Shown: piece by piece, positions 1 through 10,819 of the stretch
Layout of the letters: every line of letters starts with the position of its first letter
Numbering within the stretch: position 1 is the first letter of the stretch
Origin: Tachypleus tridentatus
Lineage: Eukaryota > Arthropoda > Merostomata > Xiphosura > Limulidae
Length of the DNA: 64,000 nucleotides
Assembly (NCBI RefSeq): GCF_004210375.1
Contig: NC_134829.1
Span: 22,708,034-22,772,033 of the forward strand
Reading direction: 5' to 3'
Program-made: the position numbers and the translations under genes
Notes under the pieces: generated by a model
The model's database searches: none
The model's input: the letters and a program-made list of their open reading frames with translations, nothing else
Told to the model about the DNA's origin: nothing

Positions 1-95
1 TACACTGCTAAATTAAGGACAGCTAACACAAACAGCCCTGGTGTAGCTTTGCGCAAATTTTATTCAAAGAAACAAACAAAAAACACTCTTTCTGC
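1..95 (+). mobile_element. SINE-1 3' end
   Basis: TACACTGCTAAATTA to the AAACAAACAAAA tail; the head lies outside the window. Confidence 0.8.
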
Positions 96-3000
96 TCCCC
101 TTCACTTTTCTCTCGCATTTCTTGGAGGGTTGACAGTGACCCACATGGAAGTGATCAATTTCGAATTATTTGATAGAGATTGATCATGGTTGATACCACC
201 CGACCCGCTTCCTTTGGTGGAAGCTGGACAAGGACAACTGGTTTTCTTTCACTGTTCTTTTCACGGTCTTTTGACTGCATTGTCAAAGTTGTTGCTCAGT
301 CTATTCCTAAAATTTCGAAACGTTTCCATTGGTATCCTGTTGAATGACGGAATTCTATTTCCGACAAGTCACTGATGACGAAAAATGGAACCTATAATAC
401 CTTTCTTAGGTATGTCACATTTCAAAATGCATTTTATTTTGAAATATCCATGCACTTGTTTGACAGATAAAGTGTCAAAGCCAGAAGAAATTTTGGATTA
501 AATTCACAACCAGCATCTTTTCTACACACAATTTAAAAGTCATATGTGACAAGTTTTTGAAGGTCAGTGGATAGTATGCTTTTGATCCCTTTCAATTTGC
601 TCTTTGATGGCCAGAAATTGGCTGATGCCTAGAGCTTTGCCGATACTCTCAGAAAAAAAAAAATTCGTACATCTAGTACTTCTGTCTTATCACCACCTTC
701 ATAGCTATTAATCCTCAGGCATAGCCGTCACGTCTCTTTTGATTATGGCAGATCGCCTTTATGACTATAATCACCCCTTTAGATTGATAGAGCTCAAACT
801 TGCTCTTTATTAGTATGGAAGTACATAAGTCAGACCTGATGATATTCCTTACTAGATGCTGTGCCATCTCTCTCTTTGGGCCTGGCATGGCCTAGCGCGT
901 TAAAGCGTGCGCTTCGTAATCTGAGGGTCGCGAGTTCGCGCCCGAATCGCGCCAAACATGCTCGAGCTCCCAGCTGTGGGGGCGTTATAATGTGACGGTC
1001 AATCCCACTTTTCGTTGGTAAAAGAGTAGCCCAAGAGTTGGCGGTGGGTGGTAATGACTAGCTGCCTTCCCTCTAGTCTTACACTGCTAAATTAGGGACG
1101 GCTAGCACAGATAGCCCTCGAGTAGCTTTGTGCGAAATTCCAAAACAAACAAACAAACAAAATCTCTCTCTTGTATCTCTTGCTATTTGTTTGGACGTAT
1201 TTATACCAAAGATGGCAGAAAAATGCTTTTCGTGATGCTTAGCGCTTGGCTATTGTCCTCCCTTCTTCTAAGCATGGGAAAGATCCACAGATTCTGTCAT
1301 ACTACGATCCAATTGCTTTGACCAGCTGTCTCTGTAATATGTAACGAGAATAGATAATGCTCATTTTGTTTAATTCCTGGAATCAAACAATCTCCTGTCG
1401 CCCACCCAATGTGTGTTCCAATGACAACACTACACCATTAACCATCTGATTCGACTTGAAACGTTAATCAGGGAAACCCTTCTCAAATGGCAACATCTTT
1501 TTTCTATAATTTTTTTACCTTGAGAAGATTTATGATACCACGTGAATTTATGGCATTTTGTAAAACCTTTACTGATATGGGTTGCATGGCCATTTGCCCA
1601 TTTTTATGAAAAACATTTTTATTGGACTATTGATTCCAAGTTCTTATGGGTTTTACATTTTCCCGTTCTTTCCCACAGGAACTTAAACTCCTTAAGGATT
1701 GTGAATTATGTGTAACATTTTTCAGTATAAAGATTAATGACCATCACTGGATAACTCCTTCCTATAGTAAGAAACATACTCTATGTCAATGACTTCCACA
1801 TCTCATGCCAGTTGTCGAGCAAAATGTTTATTGAGCGGCAGCTACAGGCTGACCTTAGTTGTTTATTGAAGTAGACCACAACAAACAGTTTCACATTTTC
1901 TATTTCTAAAGCCATTTCTATGCACTTTTGCTACCAAAGAGGTTTTGACTCCTATCCTCAGCTCTGTTTTAATAAATTTATACTTCCATTTGTCCCTAAG
2001 GCAAAGTTCTTGAGGCTTACAATTGATTGTAAATTGACTTTCATTCCACACATCAAGCAGCTACACGTCAAATGTAGAAGGGCATTGAACATACTTAAGG
2101 TCTCTTTTTCGCCTCTTGGGCAGCAGAATAATATTTTATGCTAAAGATCTATCGTACCGTCATTTACTCAAAACTGGACTAAGAGACTCTAGTCTATGGC
2201 ACTGCCAGTGCATCAGCCTTAATGATGTTGGACCCCATTCACCATTGAGAGCTTTGGCTGTGCGAGGAGGTTTTCCACACTTTTCCCGTTTAGAGTTTGT
2301 ACACCGAGTCTCATGAATTTTCTCTGCACCCCCGACACTTGCAACTGTCTTTACTGTTTACCTCAAAATTTCAATCTTTACCACAAAATTTACCTGGGGT
2401 TGTTTTCTTTCCTCATCGGAAGATACAAGCTCCCATTATTTATTTTGGCTTTTGTATCCAAGTGCAACTGTCTGAACTGAGTCTGTTGTTGGATGACGAT
2501 GTTATTTCTACTGCTCAGCCCATCCAACTATGGCTTATTACCATTCTCACCTGTTACATTTCTTTCAGTCATCTGAGGAAGTTGGATACTCCCGACTGAA
2601 AGTGCCGTCTTTTACTTGCCGAATACTTTTGAGCAATCCCTCCATTCCTATTTATGTCGATGGTTCGAAATCAAGTCATTCTGTGGGTTCTGTCATGGTG
2701 GTTGCACACAACATCCCCTCTACATTTTCTCTTGTCACTGCCGAATTGTACGCAATTTTATTGCTGTGGATCATGTAGAAGCTATAAAGTACATGGATTG
2801 TCCAATTCATACCAAGTAACTTCATTCTCTACTGGCCTTGGAACTGCTTAACGTCAGTTCTTACGTTGGTCTAGTTGATATTGAAAACCGACTATCCCAT
2901 TATGTTGATCATCCATTTCTATCCAGTTCTTCTGGATATCAGGCCACGCTGGTCTTTGCGGGAAAAAGCTCGCTAACATTGCAGCTAAGTCCATCTGCTC

Positions 3001-3400
3001 TGGTGCTACCACGGTTGTGCCTGTCCCATATATGGACTATGGTCCTGTATTGTAGGCTTTACTTCGTGTCTGTTGACAGTCGACATGGAGTGAGACACAC
3101 GATAATAAGATTTTCCACTTTCAATTTCACTTTGTCTGTCTTGCTTCCATAGAGAAAGGAAGTTGTCCTAACTAGGCTACGTATTGGTCATAGTTTTATA
3201 ACTCATCGTATTCGATTATATGGTAGCGATGCACTAAGGTGTGTTTTGTGTGACAGTCAGGTCACAATAGCCTACATTTTAACATTGTGCCAATATACAG
3301 AAGAGAACAATTTTTTTAAAATTCTTTTGAGTCATCTTGAGGTTAATAATGTAAAAGTGACGAGAGTGTAAACGGGTACGGCACTGTAGGGGCGCTGCAG
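88..3400 (+). mobile_element. LINE remnant, I-superfamily (RT, RNase H, C-terminal finger), SINE-interrupted
   Basis: DNA similarity to the central LINE (14070 onward) begins right after the SINE tail at 88 and is interrupted by a SINE (879-1162). The decayed frames show the post-catalytic RT region (AKFLRLTIDCKLTFIPHIK near 2000-2070), an RNase H segment (PIYVDGSKS near 2650, AELYAI near 2740) and the C-terminal zinc-finger region (near 3160-3300, R-L-R-I-G-H then C-V-L-C). The RT catalytic YVDD site reads YVND at about 1782. RNase H after RT is the arrangement of the I-type LINE groups (I, Nimb and relatives). There are many stops and frameshifts; it is inactive. Confidence 0.7.
879..1162 (+). 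mobile_element. SINE-1, full length, reference copy
   Basis: The tRNA-like head GGCCTGGCATGGCCTAGCGC carries an A-box region and a B-box region (AGTTCGCGCC, degraded GGTTCGAATCC). The core contains GGCGTTATAATGTGACGGTC, TTGGTAAAAGAGTAGCCCAA and CTAGTCTTACACTGCTAAAT. It ends in an AAACAAAC tail. Inserted in the LINE at 879-1162. Confidence 0.9.
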
Positions 3401-3439
3401 TTAGTTGTTAGGTTATTAATTCATGTATGTATAAAGGTG

Positions 3440-4555
3440 TTCCTTTATATTGACTTAGTTTTAGTTGTTGTATAAGCAGGGCTTCGTGTATATTTCTTCC
3501 CTACTTAGTAACTCGATGTTTTCTATAGTTATGTTGTGTTTATGTGATTTTCAGTGATAAAAAATTGTGAAGGTGTTTTTTTTCATGTTATTTTAATCTA
3601 GTTGCTATTTTTCTGATTGTTTCTTCGAAAATGGGAATCGTGACAGTTGTTGTGTTGTATTTTATAAGTGATGTTGGTGTTGTGTTTGTCAGCGTCGTTT
3701 ATTATATAATATAGACATTAGTTTTGTATCTGGTTCTTGAATAAATTTGGTGTTTAATGGAATCTTGTGTTTTCTTATAGATTTTTCTTTTTCCAAATGT
3801 TGGTTATATTTTCGCTGATGTTGAGAATAAGTGGTATGCAGCAGTATAAGGTTTTTGTAGCTTGTTGTATCTTGGGATTTATTATTGTCTGTTTGTTGTT
3901 AAGGAAATTTGTAGACGTTGATGAAGTATTGTTTTATTTTGTTGATTTTACCCTTAATTTTATCGATTGAACATGGTTTTTATGGTTGTGTAATTTGGTT
4001 TCTTCATATATTGAGTTTTTATTTTGTTTCGTGTGCCAAGGGATGTATAATCCAATATGAGTTATTTTTATGTCGATTTCTGTTTTGAATTTTGAAATTG
4101 AGAAATGCTATTTGGTTAGTTTTATTTTCCCGTTCACATGTGAACATAATGTTTAGATGTATAGAGTCAACTTTCTTGAAAAAAAATAAGTGTGTGTTCT
4201 GTAGACGTGAATCCAGGAATTGTATCGTCAACCTACCTGTACCAGTATAGGGGTTGGTGTAAGGCTGAATTCATCGCCTCAGATTCAGTATGTGCCATGA
4301 AAATGTTGGCAAGAACCGGATTTCTCATACTTTGGCCATTTACTTTTAGGTAGTTTTGGTCACTGAACATAAAATTAGTTTGGGTGTTAGTGAATTCTAT
4401 AAGGTTTGCAAATTTGTTGCTTGTGATGTCTCTCAATGGGTTGAGGTCTCAGACGTAATGTTTTATAGCTATCTTGGAAGCTTCAGTGGTTGGGTCTTCT
4501 GTTAAGAGGGAGATTAGATCAAAACTTCCATTAAGGCTTTATGATTTAGTTGATT
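3440..4555 (-). mobile_element. Penelope-like element remnant (RT and GIY-YIG end)
   Basis: On the minus strand the order is an RT fragment (FANLIEFTNTQTNFMFSDQN, then PVLANIFM and YWYR near 4240-4430), a linker, and a degraded stretch resembling a GIY-YIG nuclease. PVLANIF, YWYRYVDD and FT-C-E are hallmarks of Penelope-type RT. Frame-broken. A SINE abuts the RT side at 4555. Confidence 0.6.
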
Positions 4556-4561
4556 AAGTTC

Positions 4562-4800
4562 GGTTTGTTTTCAATTTCACGCAAAGCTACATGAGGACAA
4601 TCTGCACTAGTCGTCCCTTATTTAGCAGTGTAAATCTAGAAGGAAGGCAGCTAGTCATCATCACCCACCAAAAACTCTTGGGATACTCTTTTACCAATGA
4701 ATACTGGAATGGATCGTTACATTATAACGCCCCCATGGGAGAGAAGGCAAGCATGCTTGTCGTGACGGGGATTCGAACGTGAGACCTTCTGATTAAGAGC
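4562..4800 (-). mobile_element. SINE-1
   Basis: Tail, core and partial head, reversed; starts in the Penelope remnant. Confidence 0.8.
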
Positions 4801-4975
4801 AAAGCACGTTATAATGTGATGGTTAATCCCACTATAAAACAGTAGCCCTAGAGTTGGCGGTGTGTGGTGGTGAATAGCTGTTTTCCCTTTAGTCTTACAC
4901 TGCTTACTTAGGAATGGCTAGCGCGGATAGCCCTGGAGTATCTCTGCGCGAAATTCAAAAAGCAAACAAATACTC
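4801..4975 (+). mobile_element. SINE-1, headless
   Basis: Core from CGTTATAATGTGATGG to tail, head to head with the previous copy. Confidence 0.8.
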
Positions 4976-5700
4976 TTATTGAAGTGTAACAATAAAGCTG
5001 ATCATATTGATAATACAGATCACATTGTGTCAAGTGTAAAAGAAGATAATACAATTTATTTTTCTTTACTTCATGCATATATATATGTCTATAAAATTTT
5101 AATGTTAATATGATAAATAGTGATCACAACTTTATCGCTCATCACCTACCCTTAACGACACACTTTGAAAATACTCGTCTCCAGAAGCACAAATTTGGAA
5201 CTATTTTTCTCCTAGCAACACAAATTAGGACAATCAGCCTTACGGCGCCATTTTCATTCTCCGCCACCTTTATGCCATCTGCACTTTGGTGGTACATTGT
5301 GAACCTATCACATCACATGACCTCTCCGGTCTCAAACTTCTATGTTAGAGAATATCTTGAAATATCCCATTTGAAAGATCAAAGATACTAATAGTTCACT
5401 CTCATCTCACTTAAGTTCCACATGAGCAGACGCCGTACGGTGATTTATTTTTAAAAGATGACTAATTTCTGTGTGACAGCGACACCTTGACTTGAAAGCT
5501 AACTTATCATGCAATTCCAGACAAAAATTATTTTCGTAGCTCTTAGCCACCTCGTCTTGTATGTTATGATAGTGTATTGTCACTTTTTTAAAATTCCATC
5601 TCATTTTCTATCTGAAATATTCATCTGAAAAACCAATTTTTAAATATAGAAATAAGATCTTTTCAAACTTTTCTAGTTTTCATATTCAATTTTTTTTCTT
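4976..5700. other. Unrecognised, unit 1 only
   Basis: AT-rich. Short frames on both strands lack domain, signal or codon support. In unit 2 the place is taken by the 37-bp array, a SINE and a gene relic. Confidence 0.4.
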
Positions 5701-5975
5701 TTGTTTTGTTTGGGAATTTCGCACAAAGCTACTCGAGGGCTATCTGTGCTAACCACCCTAATTTAGCAGTGTAAGACTAGAGGGAAGGCAGCTAGTCATC
5801 ACCACCCACCGCCAACTCTTGGGCTACTCTTTTACCAACGAAAATAGTGGGATTGACCGTAACATTATACACCCCCACGGCTGAAAGGGCGAGCATGTTT
5901 GGCGCGACGCAGGCGGGAACCCGCGACCCTCGGATTACGAGTTGCATGCCTTACGCGCTAGGCCATGCCAGGCCC
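5701..5975 (-). mobile_element. SINE-1, full length
   Basis: From TTTTGTTTGGGAATTTCGC to GGCCATGCCAGGCCC; replaces the 5' part of a hAT. Confidence 0.85.
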
Positions 5976-6806
5976 CCACATTTGGAAGAAGGAAACCTCT
6001 CTCATTTTCAGTGTTTCCATGAGTTTCATACTAGAACCACAGAAGGTGTCAACCTGGAGTTTCAGAAAGAAATATTGGTGATTTAAATAAGCATTTTTAG
6101 AGAGATTTTCAGATCTCGACAGAATCGAAAGTGACATTCTCCTTTTTCATAATCCTTTTGATTGTGTCATAGATGACGTGCCAGTGGAACTTCAGCTGGA
6201 GGTCATCGATTTGCAAGGAAATGACTTGTTGAAAGCAAAACACAGAGAGGGGCAACTTATTGAATTTTACAGCTGCATACTTGAAAATGATATTCCTAAG
6301 CTGAAGCAGTTTGCATCTAGTATGACATCAGTGTTCGGAACAACTTATGTCTGTGAACAAGCATTTTCAAAAATGAAGCATATGAAATCGGTACATCGAT
6401 CAAGGTTGACTGATGAACATTAGAAAGCAATTCTAATTATTGGATGCAGCAATTCAAAACCGAACATTGAAGATATTTTGAAAGCCAAACACCAATTTCA
6501 TAAATCTCACTAACTTTTTTGCGGCTTAGTGAAATTCAGATATGTACTCACTATGTGCGATGTGGCAATTGTTCTTGCTAACTTTTGATAACATTTTGGT
6601 AAATAAAAATGTTTGTTGTATTTTTCTTTGTTTTTTTATTATGTGTGTGTTGCATTCTACTCCCACATGGCTAATGTGGTAACCTAAACTTAGTGTTAAG
6701 TATTTTACAGAAAGCTTTCGTTCTAGCTTACGAGTATTGAACATAATGATCACGTGTCATTTTCCAAGTAATCTGGCCCCCTGTGAAAAAAGTTTAATGA
6801 TCCCTG
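5976..6806 (+). mobile_element. hAT transposon 3' remnant (GTF2IRD2-like), unit 1
   Basis: The frame at 6178-6500 reads QLEVIDLQGND, FGTTYVCEQAFSKMK and SRLTDEH, the C-terminal dimerisation region of hAT transposases. The 3' terminus (TTAATGATCCCTG, ending 6806) is the reverse of a CAGGGATCATTAA-type hAT end. The 5' side is replaced by a SINE at 5701-5975. Confidence 0.7.
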
Positions 6807-6814
6807 CCTTAGAG

Positions 6815-7925
6815 CAACATGTACAAAAAAGTGACTGTAGCTTTAAAGTTTTATCTGGGAAAAATATTAGAACAAGCTTCCGGGTTTCCAACACCTGGTG
6901 TACAAATGAATCATAAGTAGATACAGAATACCTGAGACAAAATTTAGAAAAAATTACTTTACTATACCGTGCTTACACATCTATTCTATACACGCCATGA
7001 AAAGGTATGATATTAAATAATCGCCCAAATAAGTATTTAACTTGAAAAGCAAGAAACAATAAAAATATAACAAGTTTTTGAAATACAGATATCTGAAATA
7101 TTTACGTCCACTTTTTGATTAATTGTGCTTTCTTTGATAAACTGGATCTCTGCGTCCCATTTACTTTTTACGCTGCTTTTTGAAACTGAAATATTAAATT
7201 AGGCGATAATTTAACAACATACACTTTAGTGATGAGTATATAAAACATCTGTAAGTAGGGTATATTTTGTGTATTCAGAAATTCAGGTGTTCAACTGTTC
7301 AAACGAGTGATACGTATACCTGTACAATTTGACTCTCAGATGATTACAATTATAAATGTAAAATAGAGCTTTAACTATGTAACTTATATGTAGAAGATTC
7401 GTACTGGCTTTCAAAAACAAATATTCGTATTTTCAACATAATCTTTGGCTACTTTAAACTATGTTATGACAAAAGAGTAAGAAAAGCACGCGATTCTTCT
7501 GGATTTTTAGGGTTCGTTGAAATATTACTACTAATAGTTTTTAATTACTCAAGTCTATCCTAATATAAACAGTTATCACTGGGACTATGTTAGGAAGATC
7601 GAACCTTGGGTTTATGCAGTGTAAGTTCCTAAACATACCATTGACCCAAAGCGTGACAATGTGATTGTGAACTGAAATCATTCTGGCTACAAAATTTCGA
7701 GGCAGTCTAGGAAGACATACAGAAAAATCAAACAAGAAACACTTATTGAACTGAGACAAATTTTGAATTATTCACAGTAAAAAAAAATTCTGAATATGAA
7801 TGATAGTTTTGTCTACGAATAGAAAATCTTCAAACATCTCTTGTTTTAAAACTGATATACGTTTTTCCACTTTTTAGCTCTATTTGTAGCTTTGTAATTA
7901 ACTAAAAAAACAGGTTAAACATTAA
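6815..7925 (+). repeat. Unclassified repeat A, unit 1
   Basis: A 1.1-kb non-coding block with TATGATATTAAATAATCGCC near the left and CATTGACCCAAAGCGTGACA near 7640. Also found at 36660-37800 and inverted at 62560-64000. No terminal repeats or protein match seen. Confidence 0.6.
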
Positions 7926-7931
7926 GCTTCA

Positions 7932-8024
7932 TAATGGGCTATCTGTGCCATGTCCATTACGGGTACCGGAAACCGGTTTCAATCGTTGTTAGCCGTCAGT
8001 CATACGCTGTGCCACTGAAAGGGG
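7932..8024 (-). mobile_element. SINE-2, reversed
   Basis: GGGTACCGGAAACCGGTTTC and GCTGTGCCACTGA; partial copy also at 37800-37870. Confidence 0.6.
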
Positions 8025-8084
8025 TGTTGGAATTAGAAACAGAACACAATATATTGTTCTTTACTTTAAATTTTGTAACACCAC

Positions 8085-8272
8085 ATACTCGTTCGTTCAA
8101 CAGTGGAGGCGTTATAATGTGACAGTCAATCTTACTATTCGTTGATAAAAAAGTAACCCAAGAGTTGACAGTGGGTTGTGACTAGTGGCTGCCTTTTCTC
8201 TAGTCTTACATTGCTAAATTAGGGACGGGATAGCCCTTGAGTAGCTTTGCGCGAAATTCAAAACAAACAAAC
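8085..8272 (+). mobile_element. SINE-1, headless
   Basis: Core and AAACAAAC tail; matches 38810-38995. Confidence 0.8.
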
Positions 8273-8289
8273 TTCAATCTTTTAGAATA

Positions 8290-8920
8290 TAAGTTTAGTA
8301 AAAATATAAAAATTTAATAAGACTATTCTTACTTTCACTTACTTTTCAAAAATATGTGCTTCCAAAATTTATATCAGTAAAAGTACACTGTACTTATTTA
8401 TTTACTGGTGGCGCTGAAGGGCTTGTTTTTGTTCACAAAGTTGTTTAATATCTGGAGTTGTAGATGTTACCTATAAGCGCAAATCATCTTAAATATTTAG
8501 TCTGTTTATAAATTTGGTATTTTTAACTGTTTACAATACAAATATTTGCTCACAAAGACATCTTGTTGAAAACGCATCAAACTTTTCAAATTTCTGTTAC
8601 TTATTTCAAGATATTCAATGGCCATTTGAATCCAAAATTGTGTAATTTTTTCCTGCTGAAATTTTGTTTTTAGGGTATAATTCTTTGAAATTTCAAAAAG
8701 TTGTTGTTTCTTTTTCGAAGGAAAATTGGTTCAAGCACTTGAGTTTTATCATCATACTCTGACATGCTGACCTAATATCAGTGTTTGATATGACAAAGTC
8801 AGAAATAAAGATTTGTGAAAAAAAAACTAGGCCGTAAGAATTATATATTATCACTAGTTTTTCTTTGTTTTTTATCAAAATTTTAAACCAAATAACAGAA
8901 ATATTAAGTCAGAACTGACG
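8290..8920 (-). mobile_element. Internally deleted hAT/ZBED remnant (unit 1)
   Basis: 8290-8730 matches 39010-39440 and 8730-8920 matches 40835-41020. The intervening 1.4 kb, the whole transposase body, is missing here, giving a short derivative. Confidence 0.55.
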
Positions 8921-8921
8921 T

Positions 8922-9188
8922 GCGACTAAATCTCGAACGAAGTGAAAAAAAATGAAACATGACATCATGCGGGTGTATGACGTCATAGTGCTCATTGATA
9001 CCAAGTTTGTCAAATGAAACTGCAACGAATCTAACCTAATATAGCAATTACTGAATATAGTTGTCATAAATATCATTATACCTCAAATAAATATATTCTG
9101 AAACTTTATCGCAATGATTCAAATTTGGACAAGTTTTAGCTGTGACGTCATGTTTCATTTTATTTCATTTCGTTCGAGATTTAGTCGC
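8922..9188. mobile_element. MITE-like 267-bp element with ~46-bp inverted ends
   Basis: The left end GCGACTAAATCTCGAACGAA is inverted at the right end (9169-9188). Similarity continues about 46 bp inward with a few gaps. There is no coding capacity. Two TGACGTCA sites lie inside (8978-8985 and 9143-9150). Confidence 0.6.
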
Positions 9189-10054
9189 TAATTTAGATAT
9201 GGCTTTTGAAAGATAGTTAGCATCTCTACTCAGGGTTAACCGATGTTTCATACGAAAATTACAAGTGTATGAAGCATGCGATCTTGAGATGGTACCATAT
9301 CTACAAGCAACCAGTGGTACCATTGTTGAAGTTAATTAACACTTCCCCTAAGCTACATAAAATCGTCTGGTGTTAAAGAGAATAAAATATTCATAGGTCC
9401 AATACCTGATAAACCTGTTATATGAAATATATATTTTACTTCTTTGTACAGCACATTCTAATTAAATGTTATAGTTTTAGGAAAAATATTAACATTCTAA
9501 AATTTCCTCACGGATCCGCAAATAACTATGGTGGAGCCCTAGTGCTGTGCGGAGCTTAGTTTGAAAAACAATGGCTTAGTACACCGTTATTAAATCAGGT
9601 TTAGGCACAGCAAAAAAGATCTTCAGAACAAACAATTAAAAAAACCTAGTATAATAGTATGAACACAACAGAGTAACATTTCTCAAAATAACATATTTCT
9701 CAAATAAATTATTACTTATTACTAAAGTGGGTGTTTTGTCTGCAGATTTACTATTAAATATAGGTCAAAGTGGGAACAGCATGAATCGGTGCTTTCATAT
9801 TTGATGCTCACAGTTTTATAATTACGAGCTCTGCTTTCCTCACAATATATTGTTAAAATTTCGTTTTATTCTATCAAATGATAACTGGGAGATTATCTTG
9901 CGACCTGCTAAAGTCCAGTCCAGCATCCATGTGTTGTCTTTCTCATTCCCTTGTGTGAATAAAGTCGGAAATTGGTATGTGTCGGTTCCAAGGGTATTTA
10001 ACCAGGACGATTAAACATAGGGGTATATTATGATGAACAAGTGACTGTACTCGT
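9189..10054. other. Unrecognised, duplicated upstream of genes 1 and 3
   Basis: Repeated at 41317-42202 with small indels. No coding signal seen. Confidence 0.4.
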
Positions 10055-10440
10055 TTAGTTTATTTGTTATTATGCGCAAAGCTACATAAAGGACTATCTG
10101 TGTTCTGCACACCACGATTATCGAAACCCGATTTCTATGACTATCAGAAACCTTCTCTTAGTGTTTTTTTTTAAATTTAGACTTCATCATAGTATTTAGG
10201 TTTATTTCTTTTGAATTTGGCGCAAATCTGCACATTCCTTTAGTGTCAAAGCGGTACGTTTGAGGACTTATAACGCTGGATACCGTCTTTCGATTTCCGT
10301 TATGGGCAAAAAACAGATAGTCCTTCGTGTAACTTCGTGCTTAAATAAAAATAAACATGTTAAGCATAGAACTACATAGCGAAATATGATGTTGTGCTCA
10401 TCACTTGTACCACAACCCGATTTTCAGCGCTGTACTACTT
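10055..10440. mobile_element. SINE-2 cluster (three pieces)
   Basis: Minus copy about 10055-10160, plus copy about 10215-10352, minus fragment about 10368-10440, upstream of gene 1. Confidence 0.55.
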
Positions 10441-10513
10441 GGATAAGTTGTTGTAATGAAGAACATCACACCATATAATGTTCTATTCTTTAACCTTATA
10501 GTTTTTAACCACA

Positions 10514-10726
10514 TTAACTTAACACAAGCCTAAATTCATTTGTTCGATGATTGTGTTTTACAAAGCTCAAATTATTATAGCAAGTAAAACACGTACATCT
10601 CCTTGTGGTAGACCAGTCTGTTGCAGTTATCAGGAAATCTAATGTGAACAGATGTGTTTGTGTTGTCATAATGACGCGTGACATAAACATCTGCATACAT
10701 AATTCCCTGAAGTAAATATTGTCCAT
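10514..10726 (-). CDS. Divergent small ORF upstream of gene 1 (doubtful)
   Basis: A 70-codon frame diverges from gene 1 and shares its upstream region. It contains C-T-C-F-T-C-Y and ends FRLVLS. Equivalent frames are open beside genes 2, 3 and 4. It has no recognised domain and no signal peptide. It may simply be conserved by recent duplication. Confidence 0.15.
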   Translation of the reverse strand: MDNIYFRELCMQMFMSRVIMTTQTHLFTLDFLITATDWSTTRRCTCFTCYNNLSFVKHNHRTNEFRLVLS

Positions 10727-10751
10727 ACAGAAACGAGTTTAACCTGTAAAA
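10665..10751 (+). promoter_or_regulatory. Gene 1 promoter: palindrome and degraded TATA
   Basis: GTCATAATGAC at 10665-10675 and TGTAAAA at 10745-10751, in the same 87-bp arrangement; the TATA box has a T-to-G-type change at its second position compared with genes 2 and 4. Confidence 0.4.
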
Positions 10752-10819
10752 GGTAGAGTATTTTCTCTCAAATATTCATTTCGTAGCACTAGAAAGCAGA
10801 ATACACTTAATCATCGAGA

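Noticed and set aside
879-960. Genuine tRNA gene
   Set aside because: The tRNA-like head is followed by the SINE-1 core and tail and recurs in many copies.
5407-5604. 65-codon minus-strand ORF in unit 1
   Set aside because: Unsupported by homology, start context or duplication; AT-rich background frames of this size are expected.
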